A DNA stretch of 64,000 nt from Rhabditoides inermis (GCA_963966185.1 CAWZYM010000302.1:1-64000), one strand, 5' to 3'; numbered from the stretch's first letter, positions 1-12,293 are shown. Notes: generated from the sequence alone by a model not told the origin. Translations and numbers: made by a program.

Positions 1-423
1 CGAGGGTGCTTCGTGTAGTTGTGTGTATGTTTGAGTGTGTTGGAGTTTGTAGCCTTGACTTCTACTTTTCGTATTGTGCTATTGCACAGGCGTGGGTGGA
101 GAGGGTAGGTAACCAAGGGAGACAACGGAGTCGTTTGGAAAACGTCCTACCCGACAATTAGCAGGAAACGTGGAGGGAACGCTCTCTGAAAATCATCAGC
201 ACAGACATCAATGTACAGTCAACGCCAATCCAATCATCTTCTGCTTTCTGGACGGAGACTTATTAGTAGGGGGTTTCCCAGATTGCTTACAGGTGTGGAT
301 ACAATTTTCCATAGCGACAGTAGTGACAAACAAGAAGTTCAACTCACAATATAATATTGGTTACAACTATAGTAAGGGGTAAAGAAGCCTTCAAGTTGCA
401 CCACTTACACTACCGTATTCCAG

Positions 424-866
424 GTTCCGGTTCCTTCGGTGAACACCTACTGTGCCCCGAAGACGACGGGAGGATTCGACGTCGTCTCGGCGCGAGTCGC
501 CAGGATGTTCTGGTCGGCCGGAATCGAACAGCTACGGTCCGTCATTTCCATCAATCCGTATCCCAATAGTGTCATATCTAATCAAGCTTCATTTGAGTCA
601 GACCTCCGGGTAGGGATAATTCACGCAGTAACTCGGGCGCATGAGAGAAAGCCAATCTGTCCGCGTATCGATGACTCTCCAAAAAAACTCTCATCATTTG
701 GTGGTAGGAAATTGCCCTGCTTTCTCTGCTCTGACACCGACAATTATCTCTCATATTTTTCTCTCGGAAATATGCCCGGAGGGGCCGATGAGTCCAGGGT
801 ACAAAGCACCGTCACTAGGGAAGCACTTCGAGGGAGAGAGGGAGGAGGAGAGAGAGAGAGGGGGGG

Positions 867-899
<33 letters not shown>

Positions 900-3108
900 A
901 GGAGGGAAGAGGGTAGTTGCATTCACGTAGCACAAAACCAATATCCATACATCACACACGCACATATCATGTCGCATTCATTCATAGTGTGGGAGTGAAA
1001 TGGAAACGAGTTGGATTATCCATGCGATAAAGGCGAGATCACATGAAAAGAACATCAAAAAAAGAGGGGCGGGCGGCCTTGATTTTAGGGTGGTTGACAT
1101 AACGATCATTCAGAAAAAAAGATATATGATGGTATTGAACAAGATTATTAAAATTAGTATCAAAAATAATAATGTAAAAGTATGAAATGATGAAATAGAC
1201 AACCAAGATTTTTTTAGTCCCCGTGAGCTGTGCGGCGATCTGATCGTCTCAGGACACACTCTCACCATATTCACTTGTCTATTCGCATTCAAGCACTACG
1301 CGCCGAGGAAGCTGCAGGTATGTATGTGTAGATCTCCTGTCCCCCTTACCTCCCTCCCTCCCCCCTCTCTCCCTCTCTCCCTCTCTCCCTCTCTCCCTCC
1401 CTCCTTCTCTCCCTCTCTCCCTCTCTCCTTCCCTCCTTCCCTCCCTCTCTTTCTCTCATATCGAATCCTTCAGATCGTGGGCCACCTCTACCACCTTCTC
1501 GCCTTCTGTGCAATCATCGCCATCCTCCTCGCTAGGAAGCACTACACCATTGACGTCATTCTTGGGTCAGTATCTATTAATATTTATCAGTATTTACTTA
1601 TTTATTTATCTGCGTATTTATGAATCTATGCCCTCTGCCCACGATGACAAGCGAACTTGATGATTTATGAGAACGGCCACAACACTTTGTTTCGCAATCG
1701 CGCCTTCATTTGTTTGCTCACTGTCACTGGCGCGATCAGAAAAGAGTAGAGTTCAGCATCAGAGCGATTGAGAGAGACGGAATGAGCTGGCAAACGTTTG
1801 TCCACTCACTTCTCTCGCGCCTCTCAAACATGCGCGTTTTAGACGTTTAGCTGAATATCCTGACAACAGTCCCTATCATACACTTTTGAACGCATTTTTT
1901 CACGCGTTTATTAAGTAGAGGTCAGACTCAACATTTGCTGGCAAAAGACCCTCAGAAAGATCTCAGAACGGCCGTGCACCCTCAGAAAGATCCCCAGAAA
2001 GATCCTCAGAAAGATCTCAGAACGCGCCCCACCCTCAGAAAGATCCTCAGAAAGTGGCTTTTTGGGTCATAAAGCGGTTTTTGATACATAATCGAGTCTG
2101 ACCACGCCTTAATCTATTATTCTACACATTTGGGCTGACCCCGATAACTCCTTTCACAAAGAGTATATCTTGCAATACCATTAGATTTTCACGAGCCAGC
2201 AATACTGATACCGAGAAAGCCTGCGCTAGCGAATGTGTGCCAAAAACGCGCCGACATTGTCAGATTGTCAACTAGACACTAGAGATAAGGCAAGTGAGGT
2301 GCCGTATTAATAAAATCTATGAATACCGCCGACTGAACACGGTTTTAGCAGAAATAATCTTTGCGTTTTCCTTCCAAAATGTCAAGTTACGACCGACAAG
2401 AACAAGATGCAAACAGAGAAGAAAGATACCAAAAAAATGAAACTGGAAATAAAGCAGGAAACATGGAACTATACACGCTAAAAGTGAAGCTTGTTCAAGG
2501 GGAACGCATAGTACGCAATGCTTGCAGGTACACGGTGTCGTCTCGTGTGTTCATGGAGTACCACTCACTCGCCTCTTCCTTCCACGACGACGCATTCGAG
2601 AGGAACGCCCTCTCCGGGTCCTTCTGGAGCCCCGTCGTCAAGTACTTCGAGAGGGGTGAGCAACTACACTTCGAAGCAACTGCATACAACAAGACTTATG
2701 AGTTATGACGGACGAAATTGCGGAATCTTAGCGTGGTAAAATAGTCGACAACTGTGCCCTGTAGATACGCTCAACCCTTAGGAGCCATGTTTACCCAGTG
2801 TCATTGCTCTTCGATTCTGTTTATGGTCTGCTCGATTGACTGAAATTCGCGCGCTCTTCACTCCTTATCGCATTGTATGAGAGGTTTATCCTTGTGTACC
2901 AGTTGCCGCAACCACAACAAGATTCCTTGAAAAGTGAATAACCCGATAAGAACTAGTCGACTTTTCAAAAACAGGAAAATCGATGAACAACAATTAAAAA
3001 AACAATAAATCAATATTTACAGACGCTCCGCCCCCGCAGCTGTTCCACAACCATGTGGAGTGGCCATCCAGCTGCCCATCCAAGATCCGCCGCAGACTCG
3101 CCAACTAA
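424..3108 (+). CDS. Sphingomyelin synthase-like protein, C-terminal part (5' end outside window)
   Basis: Five phase-consistent exons: 424-536, 1218-1317, 1474-1565, 2528-2655 and 3023-3108 (519 bp, 172 residues plus stop). Translation gives VPVPS at the start, then CGDLIVSGHT, a hydrophobic stretch, HYTIDVILG, and a tail with YHSLA. In the sphingomyelin synthase family (phosphatidylcholine:ceramide cholinephosphotransferase, a multi-pass Golgi or plasma-membrane enzyme) the His of SGHT and the His and Asp of HYTxD form the catalytic triad; all three are present. The upstream transmembrane exons, normally just before the LPVP-like segment, were not found in bases 1-423 and probably lie left of the window. 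The 156 bp intron at 1318-1473 is largely a CCCT/CT repeat. The 0.96 kb intron holds a small inverted-repeat element (1920-2102). A possible poly(A) signal AATAAA is at 3410-3415. A ceramide phosphoethanolamine synthase activity cannot be excluded, since the same motifs serve both. Confidence 0.85.
1920..2102. mobile_element. Small MITE with GGTCAGACTC terminal inverted repeats
   Basis: The element begins GGTCAGACTC and ends GAGTCTGACC, a perfect 10 bp terminal inverted repeat. Its inside is built from about five imperfect copies of CTCAGAAAGATC. A diverged relative in the opposite orientation is at 26445-26572, so this is a dispersed family. It lies inside an intron of the sphingomyelin-synthase-like gene. 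No clear target duplication was seen. Confidence 0.6.
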
Positions 3109-3680
3109 TCGATAACCGACCAATCGATATTCAATCAATACCCCCGTCCCCTACTCCCCTCTGTTCTCACACCGGTATTCTATATTCTCTTACACGACTA
3201 GTCGAACCCACACCGGTCTCACCACGCTGTCCTTTACCGTATACAGTAATACAGTACTCTCCCGATCAATTATTGTAGTAGTGTCAAATTGCAAACCATG
3301 TTAGCCCCGATGAGATTTCTATTATTGTGCAAATGTTGGGCAAAAGCGAATTTTTTTAGGGAGATTGAATCTCTCTCCGTATGTGTCTCTCTGTAAAAAT
3401 GCTGGATCAAATAAAATATCTGAACGATGCGCGGTGTTTGATATGCGATGCGTAACCATAACTCATATGGTTTACAAACAAAATGGAGGTGTTCCGTGTA
3501 TATAAAGCGTGACGTTTGTTTTCGCGAAGAGTAGACTGCAGACGATTTCGCCACTCACGCATTCCACAAGTCTCTCTCATGTGTATTGCCGGGCCTGGTA
3601 TCGCGTCTTTCCTGCAAGTTACCCAACCCTGGCGCCTGTGAGATAAGCTACATAAGTAGAGTTGGGGTATATAAGGGTGC
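3109..3680. other. Intergenic stretch, no gene seen
   Basis: This is the 3' flank of the sphingomyelin-synthase-like gene. It contains an AATAAA at 3410-3415 that could serve as its polyadenylation signal and a TATATAAG-like sequence near 3668 just before the LTR insertion. No coding exon or RNA gene could be supported. Confidence 0.5.
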
Positions 3681-3909
3681 TATCATCCCCTACCATTTAC
3701 ACCCCATTAGAATAGAATACATTCCCCCTTATCACAGTAGTATATAGGCTTGCGTTGATGCAAGATAAAGGAGTCCCTCGCATGGTCTTATCTTGTGCAT
3801 GGGTGCTCATCGGGTAGTGTGGCTATGAGAGTCGCAGGAGGACCAGAAATGGTGTTGTCCTGAGGCACCACGGATGTACCAAAGGAAATCATACGAGGCG
3901 CGTATGATA
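3681..3909 (+). repeat. 5' long terminal repeat
   Basis: Identical over 229 bp to 5735-5963. It contains a TATATAGG-type TATA box near 3740, consistent with promoter function on the + strand. Confidence 0.9.
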
Positions 3910-3926
3910 TGGAGGTCCCGAGGTTC
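3910..3926 (+). other. Primer-binding site of the LTR element
   Basis: TGG follows the LTR without a gap and continues AGGTCCCGAGGTTC, complementary to a tRNA 3' end with CCA. The tRNA-Gln assignment rests on memory of the acceptor-stem sequence and is tentative. Confidence 0.6.
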
Positions 3927-4147
3927 TATTTCTGGTCTAACTCCCTTCTTATTCCCACTGAAATCACTGGTAGTGTGCAGGCCAGCACACCGTGATGTTG
4001 TTTTATACGTACTTCGATTATTATGCATTGTGATGTTGTGGCGGCATAGGTGAAGGTGTGAGCGTGAGCTTTAAAAAAAAAACTTAAAAAAAAGCTTCGT
4101 GATGAGGAAGACGAGATGCCTCAACCGATGGCCCGTGTATGCCTTTA

Positions 4148-4228
4148 TCGATGGTTCGATTAACCTGTTTCGATGGTCCGATTAACCTGTTTCGATGGTC
4201 CGATTAACCTATTTCGATGGTCCGAGTA
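4148..4228 (+). repeat. 22 bp tandem repeat inside the LTR element
   Basis: About three and a half copies of a 22 bp unit around TTTCGATGGTCCGATTAACC lie between the primer-binding site and the gag-like frame, where the packaging or leader region is expected. No known function. Confidence 0.75.
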
Positions 4229-4811
4229 TCCTTTTGTCGAAAGGTACCGACCATTGAGAAGTGCATTTGGAGAAGAAATGCATTCACTGTCAGAATTTTT
4301 TGTATTTTTTATTATGCTCACAACCTATGCCACATTTTATGTAGAGAAGCGCACCGGTTGTATACAGAGATGAGATCGGAGATCGGAGATTGGAGTGAAA
4401 GGAAAGACGAAGTGAAGAGTGAAAAGAGGAGAAAGGAGAGAAGATTGCGGTGGAGGAATGCAAAAGAGAAGAAAAGAGAAAGTAGCGGTGAACTACTTGT
4501 GCGAGTAATGCGGGAGCATACATTAAATGTCGATTGTATGTTACGTGTAACGTGTTGCATCATGTGATGAGTTTCGAAGGAGTCGACTCGTTCATGGTAT
4601 CAGAGTGCACGCTGATAAACACTTACGCTATACGTTTACAACCTGGCGAGATCCTGTTGGGAGGTATCGAAAAGAGATAAGAACGGTGGTTCACTTTCGA
4701 GAAGAGTCGAAAAGATAAGTGATAAAATGACAAAGGAATGATGAGTTTCTTGATTGTGCGGAGATAAGATTGATTCACTTGTATGTTTCACACCGTTGCT
4801 AATGATAGAAG

Positions 4812-5536
4812 ATGAGCTTGCCAGAGCCACTAGATCTTAGTGGTTGGCCAGTATTGGAAGGCCAGTGTACTCGTACTCGGACACCATTCCATTCAATCGC
4901 TTTGTGAAAGAAGTTGAGACTTATGGATTGGCAATGAACTACAGCAAGAAGAGGCTGGCAAGAATACTTCCTCTGTTGTTGAGAGGAGATGTGAGACTGG
5001 AGTACGATATGCTACCGGAAACGGCTAAGCAGGATTGGAAGACCGTGGTGGAGGAATTGAAGATGTGTGTTCACTCGGAGGTGAAGAGATCTTTGAAGTT
5101 CGAAGAACTTTGTGAGATGAAACAGCGAGAAGACGAGAGCGTGCTGGAGTTTGGTAGGAGAGTGATTGAAACTGTAGATGAAGCACTTCCAAACATTGAG
5201 GCGAGTGATATGGAGAAAATGAAGAAGGATTGCTTCAGTAGAGGATTGAAGAAAGTGTCTTGGCAAAGAAAGTTGTTCGAAATGGAGTTCGACACAGTCA
5301 ATGCGATGATCAGGAAATCCAAGTACTTCGAAGAAGTAGACGCCAGATTCGAAGAGAGTGCGAAGAAAAGCAACGATGTTGAGAAACGGAGGTATGGAAA
5401 GACTGGACATGAACGCTTCAAGAATCGTCAGAAAAAGAGAGAGATAAAGGTGGAGAATAGGAAAGCAATGGAGAAAGGAGGCAGTGGAAAGTCTGGAGAA
5501 GACCGTGGAGAAGAAGACAGTGACGACGACTGCTGA
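4812..5536 (+). CDS. Gag-like protein of the LTR element, with a frame break near its start
   Basis: The long frame is open from 4841 to 5536 (about 231 codons) and is rich in Lys, Arg and Glu, with a helical middle section (RFVKEVETYG, then LPLLLRGDV) of the kind seen in retrotransposon capsid proteins. It ends in a basic stretch followed by an acidic EEDSDDD tail; no CCHC zinc knuckle is visible. This frame has no ATG near its beginning. An ATG at 4812 in another frame opens MSLPEPLDLSG, a plausible capsid N-terminus, and runs over the first codons of the long frame before ending. Either a frameshift lies around 4850-4890, the frame is entered by recoding, or a non-ATG start is used. Family assignment is by general character only. 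Confidence 0.6.
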
Positions 5537-5734
5537 TTGGAGATTTCGAAAAAAACTACACTTCATTCAAGCATCGACGACGTCGACGTTATTCGTTTGT
5601 TTTGTTTCTATTTTTATTCACAGGCATTTCATTGTTGTAACTGTCCCCAATTTTTGTATTCGTGTAGGTTTGAGCATAGTATCTTCCCAATTAATTTCCA
5701 ATCAGCGAGGACGCTGAATCAAAAACGCCGATGA

Positions 5735-5963
5735 TATCATCCCCTACCATTTACACCCCATTAGAATAGAATACATTCCCCCTTATCACAGTAGTATATA
5801 GGCTTGCGTTGATGCAAGATAAAGGAGTCCCTCGCATGGTCTTATCTTGTGCATGGGTGCTCATCGGGTAGTGTGGCTATGAGAGTCGCAGGAGGACCAG
5901 AAATGGTGTTGTCCTGAGGCACCACGGATGTACCAAAGGAAATCATACGAGGCGCGTATGATA
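5735..5963 (+). repeat. 3' long terminal repeat
   Basis: Identical to the left LTR; followed by the GTGC target duplication at 5964-5967. Confidence 0.9.
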
Positions 5964-6056
5964 GTGCGCATCGCACCGATATTCATTTCAGAACGCCGTA
6001 TTTGTGTCTCTGTTTGTGTCGGCGTGTATTTTCATGATATGAATTCTTGTTCACTG

Positions 6057-6070
6057 TTTTTTTCAGGATG
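6057..6070 (+). promoter_or_regulatory. Likely spliced-leader trans-splice acceptor at the vWA gene start
   Basis: A T-rich run ending in TTTTTTTCAG (6057-6066) is followed by one base and then the ATG at 6068. A consensus 3' splice site directly before a start codon with no upstream coding exon is the usual signature of nematode SL trans-splicing. A cis-spliced 5' UTR exon is the alternative. Confidence 0.55.
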
Positions 6071-6869
6071 CGAGTTCTGCTGGGAGTTCTCACCGCTGTG
6101 GCAATGGCGATGGCCTGCCACACGAAGATCGGTACGTGTCCACTCTTTCCGTCTTTCTCTTCCTTTCACACCCTTCCCTTCACTCTTTTTTTGATTGATT
6201 GATTCCTTCCTTTTCCTTTCTCTCTCCTACAGTACCCCATACAGAGTACCGCGACCGTACCCAGACTTCGGTCATCGTCCGTGCCGCCTACGACAACATG
6301 CAATCCGGAGAGGTACTGTTGAATGTTCTCTTTCTCTAACCGTTCCAAAACGTGATTTGTAGGTGGAAGGTTCTCTGAAGGCCGTGTTCACGTCGGCCAA
6401 GTACAACGTCGCGTCCATCAAGTCCGAGACGACGTGAGTGGAAGGGGGGGGGGGGGGAGGGAGTGTGATAGAGATAGAGAGATAGAGAGAGAAGGAGCGT
6501 TCCAGTGGCGCCTACATCATCGCCATCGTGTCTGTCGAGGGCTCCGTGGACGACGGCGACCTCGCAGCCGCACTCGACGCCGTCAAGTCCAACTTCTCCG
6601 GAATAGAAGTCTCCAGTGAGTGCGACAAGTAAAACTCATGTTCATTCGAAAAATCGAACAAAACCGAGATCACTATCACTGATATGAACGAAACAGAGAA
6701 ACAAGCAGTAATTGATGTGTTTGAGGCGGTCCGAAGGCGCGAGAAGTGTGCGAGGGTCGCATGAACCCCATCCTCACCACTCAGAACACCCCCACTCAGA
6801 CCCCTCAGGGTCCCACGCAGACCCCCTCACCCACCCCTCCCGAGCCCCAGTGTGAGTCTCTCTGTTCAC

Positions 6870-6906
<37 letters not shown>

Positions 6907-7805
6907 GTGCTTCCTTGCAGACTGCGGGGGCAAGGTGCGGCGCGACATCGTTCTCCTCATCGATGCCCACTCCGCAAGCGACAAGACCGACAAGCGAGCG
7001 CCCCTCAAGGTATACTGTATACAACACGTATTGCTCTGTCTCTCTCTACAAATCTAGTCATAACGTGCGAATTGTGTTTCACATCTTCTTTTTTCAGACG
7101 TTCATCAACAACGTGGCGAACCGGCTTCCGATGACGGGAGACGACGAGGGATCGAGGGTCCAGCTGGTGGCACTCACTTCCAAGGTATGCAGAGAAGGGA
7201 GAGAGACAGAGGAGGAGAGAGAGGGAGGGAGGAGAGGGAGAGGGAGAGAGAGAGAGAGAGAGAGAGAGGAAGAGAGAGGGAGAGAGATGCTTGCTTCAGG
7301 GAGGAGACGTCGTGGGAGACTGGGTGAACACGGCTTCCGGCCTTCAGGCTGCCTGGTCCACGGTAAGAGCGAAAGAAGAAGAGACAGAGAAGATGCGTCC
7401 AAAGAACGCGCTGCGAACGCTTATTTATCCATTGTGCAAATGATGACGCTGCGATACTCGCAGCGGCTGCGATCCAATATCACACCACTGTGAGTGTGAT
7501 AGGCGCATTTTATACAACCGTCGACCTTATTGGCTAGGTCGACGGTTGTATAAAATGCGCCTATCACACTCACAGTGGTGTGATATTGTGATAAAGGGAG
7601 TAAACACATGATTGCTGTCTGCAAAGCTATACATAATCCGGAATAAACAATAGGAAAAAGAAAGAGTTAGGCAAAATAGTTTGATTTAGTTCGATGCGAC
7701 CTACTTCAAAACCGCTTCGCTCTCTCTCAACACGGAATCTGCACTGCAGACCATCAAGACGCTCAAGTATCGCGGAAACGCCCCGGTCGAGGTACGTCTC
7801 TCCTC

Positions 7806-7859
<54 letters not shown>

Positions 7860-10391
7860 TGTCTGCCTCTCTCTCTCGCTTTCTCTCTCCCTCTCTGTCT
7901 CTCTCCCTCTCTCTCTCTCCCTCCCTCCCGTCCCTCACTCCCTCTCTCACTCCCTTCCCCTAGGTGGTCGTGGTGGTTGACCACGACCCGCACATAGTCT
8001 CCACCGACCTGCGTTCTCTGGGTGTCTACGTGGCCCCCTATGCCGTTTCGGCCAGCATCGACGTATCCGCATTCATCAACCCCATCGGCAGCCAGGCGAG
8101 TTGCAAAACAAATAAACGAGTTGTATACAAAAAATCAGTTCGTCAACAAAAGCGCATGCATAAAACGTTTACAAATGCTAAATTATCATCCTAAGCCAAA
8201 AGATTAAATGAAACATGATTTTCCAGCCGGTGCAAACGTTCTCGTCCTACGTCGCTTTTGCCCAGAACGACGTCCTCCAGAAGGCCGCCTGCGAATGTAG
8301 GTCTTCCATCGATTGATCGATCGATAATGGACCAATCAATATTGCAGACTTTCCTCCCGCGCCCGCCGCCCTCTCTCCCAACCTGGCTGCTGTCCCGGAC
8401 AACCTGTGTCAGAACCTGGATCTGATCTTCGTGATCGACACCTCTCAGTCCATCCACAACAGCGAGGACCGCATGTTCGACCAGGCGGCTATTCACATCG
8501 TCTCCAAGTTCAACCTCAACAGGTACTACACCAGACATCAAGACATCGTACGATAGGAACGGATGATCTTATCCTTATTAGGATTTTTGAAGAAAAAAGT
8601 ATTCGAAATATCCTTTTTCCAGGGCTCAGAGTGATTTCACTCGCACGGCGATCATCACATTCGAGGAGAAGGCGACTGTCATCGCCAATCTCAATGATAT
8701 CACCACCATCGATGACTTCAAGAAGAAGGTGCGCGGAAGTTGATTCTTTCTCTCTCTTTCCCCTCTCTCTCTCTCTCTCTCTCTCCCTCTTCTCTCTCTT
8801 TCTTTCTCTCTCTCTCTCTCTCTCTTACCATATTCTTTCAGGTCAACGGAATCCAGTCCACCGACGGCCTTACCAGCATTGCGTCCGGGCTCAGTGTGAG
8901 TATAAACAACATGTTAAAACAAAACTAGTAATGAAATCAATGTGTTCAGGCAGCGATGGCAGAGTGGCAGGCGCGCGGCTCGGCGGAGAAGCACAGGGTG
9001 GTCGTGCTGTTCACGGACGGGGAGTGAGTCATAGTCACATACACATACCTCTTTATCACATATGACAGTCTGACAACGCGTCAGGGTCAGCACCTCTTGT
9101 TATATCATAGTGAAACGAACATTTTTAAAGTTAGACAGTTAGGAAAAAAGTGTACCCATGTCAGATCGACGGCGACTTCCGACATGGAGATGGCAGCCAT
9201 AGCCGCCAAGGACCTGATCGCGAGTGGAGCGGAGATCTTCATTGCGGGAGACGGCAAGGGATTCGCAGACAGCTTCAAGGTATGCTCTCTTTTTTTTCAT
9301 TTTCAGGGACTATTAGAAAACTAATGAAACGTTTTGTGCGCAGGCGTTGACGTCGCTGACGGTTGCGTCGAACATCTTCAACTCGACGGCGGCCGCCTCA
9401 GCTGCCATTCCCCCCGCGGTCCTGCAGCAGTTCAGGTAACACCACTTCAGCCATAGTCGAATATAGCCTTACTGCTATCTCGAAAACTATTAAAACGCAA
9501 TTGTTCGTTGGCATATCAGGTGCCATTTGCGACGCTCCAAGCTCTTATCTGCATCGTAATTCGAGATTGCGTTGACGCGTTGCAACGAAAGACACACAAA
9601 AACTTACTTCCATATGACAACGAAAAGCTCATGGACAGGCGTAGAAAAGAAAGAGGAAATTCCATTGTCAACAGACTCGACAGGTGTGATAATGCATGCC
9701 TTGCAGCTGTCCGGCCACCCCTTGCACTTCCGTCCTGTTCGCAGTCGAACTCACCGAGCTCAGCGACGAGTACAACGGGAGCGAGGACCGCGACGGAAGG
9801 AACAAGGATGTGAGAGGAGGGAAGAGGCAGAGAGAAACGAATCGGAACCTGTTGTAGATCCTGAAGATCATCTCCAACCTGCTCGACACTATGGCAGCAC
9901 AGGCTACCAACACCACCTACAGGTAGGAGTTGCATAATTTGATTCGATTAAATAGAGAACATAATCTGTGGGAAAATGACAATCTGGCTTCAGGATGCTT
10001 GCCTACTCGGATCCGTCTCACACGCACTGGCTGCCGCAGTCCGAGGATGACCTCTCCCCGAAGGCACTCCAGGGAGGTGCGTCACTCTTCCACAACACTT
10101 TTCGGGGAGAACATCTTCCCAGAGATCCAGCGAGATTCCACAATACCTTCATCAATCTAAACCACTTACGGTTGTGTTTTTTTTCAGAGATCCAGAAGCT
10201 CCTCAACAATGACGACTACTACAGGAGTGTGCTGGCTGGGTACACGTACATGGGAAAGTGGGTTTGCTGCTATCTCATTCAGAGCTTGTTTTCTTTAAAA
10301 ATTATTGAACGATAGTATTTCAGTGCCGCCAAGGAGCTGAAGGCGCAGATCGATCGCTCGCGCACCCTGCAGTCTCACTTCCAGGTGCGAA

Positions 10392-10444
<53 letters not shown>

Positions 10445-12235
10445 CCACTCCACCCCTCCCTTCGTCGCTCTCTCCCACACCTTCTTGTTTCCTTCTCCCT
10501 CACTTCCTCCATTGCAGGGCACCGTGTTGATGATCGGACAGGCTGATAAGGAGAAGATCAACGACGCCGTTGATGTCAACGCCGACTTCACTGCGGTCAG
10601 TAGACACACATCGTACAAATTATAGTGACAATTTCACCTAAAAATGATATTATACTGATGAAAAGTTAATGGAAACATCAAATAACATCTACTAAACCTG
10701 AAAACTAGAACTTTTGTCATAATTTTAAACTATTTTTTGCCCCAAAAAATAGTTGATTTTGAATGCTTTATGGGTAAAAAGTGAGGTTACATCACAGCTG
10801 AATGTCTAAAACGTCTTGAATGACGGGAATTTTAAATATATTTTTGATATGAAATTCAGTTTATAGCATAAACTGAAGTCGTAGAAGCCGATAAACATAT
10901 CCCTATGTGATACGCATCTCGAGTTCTAGCCAGAACTTGTAAAGCGCGTTATAGCCAGAACTTGTAAATCGCGCCAATTCAAAATTCGAAATTTTTCCGA
11001 TTGCGGATCAATAAAATTGTCACTTTAAATATGCAAACATTATTAACGACCACACACCATCTACATAGACCCATGATCGCGGTGAGAAACATAACACATC
11101 TGAATCTGAATCTATTTATCTCGAATCAAGTAGCACATAAAATCGATTACGTAAATTACGGTGGGATACGGTAAAATACAGTAATACGATGCCTACTGCG
11201 AGTTCCAACAACACGGATTTCGGTTGTTCCGTGGATGCGTACGTGTTGTTGGTGATGCTTGTCATCCCCTGCTTGCGGCTTCTGGGGAAGTTTCGATCTC
11301 TGCGGTGGAAGATCCGGGCTTCAACGATCGATCGCGAAGAGACGTCTCCGAGAGTGTCATCGTCTTCGAGGATTCCTCTCCAGTCTCAATGCCGTAGATG
11401 TAGAGAGTAGCAAAATCGAGTACCAGTCCAGTTAGTGTCCTCCGCCGCACAGCATTGTTCAGGGGTCGGGGGAATAACAGGGAAAGGCACGCGACCGCGC
11501 GCTGGCAGAGAAATAAGAGGAATCATTGTAGAGAACACATTGTAGAGACTTTTTATAGGGGGAAACTGCCGTGCAATATCGAACAAATGTGTGAAACGGA
11601 AGTATGTGTGTTTGCAGCTCTTCCAAAGCGTGCCCGCCAAGAACTTCTACTCGGTCGACGAGACATTATTCGCGCCCACCCAGACGGATCACACCGACCT
11701 GTGGACCGGACTCGGACTCGTCAAGTAAGAGAGAGGGGGGGAGACGGAGAGAGAGAGTTCTCTCCTTGCAGCGCCCCCATTCCGTGGTCTGACGCGGCGA
11801 CCGTGGAGGCGGCGATTCGCAAGTCCTCCTTCCTCCACACCACTGCCTCCCTCACATGCCAACTGGAGACAGAGTGTGAGTTGATTGAACACTTCCTATT
11901 AAAGCAAACGCGCGCATTATTGCATATTATGAATATGCTGAAACGTATACGATGTGGTCTGCAGGGTCGTGCCAGAACCGCATGCTGGATACGGTGTTCG
12001 TGATGGAAGTATCGCAGCAGAACAACCTGCAGAAGATTGTCGACTACACCGGAAAGGTAAAGGACTCACACTCAAATATAGATTCTTCAGAAACTAGTCA
12101 CGGATTGCATATAATGATCTACTGCATATAACTTTACATATGTTCAGGTGATCGGGCAATTCCCTGATCCTCAGCTCGCCTCACACATCGGAATCAATGA
12201 TCACAAGAGTGAGTGAGAGAGAGAGAGCGAGAGAG

Positions 12236-12293
<58 letters not shown>

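Larger units (their letters stand above)
3681..5963 (+). mobile_element. Young non-autonomous LTR retrotransposon (gag only)
   Basis: Two identical 229 bp direct repeats (3681-3909 and 5735-5963) flank 1.8 kb of internal sequence. Each LTR starts TATCAT and ends ATGATA, a short terminal inversion. The insertion is bounded by the 4 bp duplication GTGC (3677-3680 and 5964-5967). Directly after the left LTR comes TGGAGGTCCCGAGGTTC, a typical primer-binding site; its first ten bases fit the 3' end of a tRNA-Gln as I remember it. The only substantial open frame is a gag-like protein; no protease, reverse transcriptase, RNase H or integrase motif is present, so the element must be mobilised in trans. 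A polypurine tract before the right LTR was not obvious. Identical LTRs imply a very recent insertion. The right end lies about 100 bp upstream of the vWA-protein start codon, so the LTR could influence that gene. Confidence 0.9.

Noticed and set aside
1..423. Upstream exon of the sphingomyelin-synthase-like gene
   Set aside because: No frame here gives the transmembrane sequence expected before the VPVP segment, and no donor with matching phase was convincing.
5012..5566. 184-codon frame on the minus strand
   Set aside because: Antisense shadow of the purine-rich gag-like frame; hydrophobic composition follows from the complementary strand.
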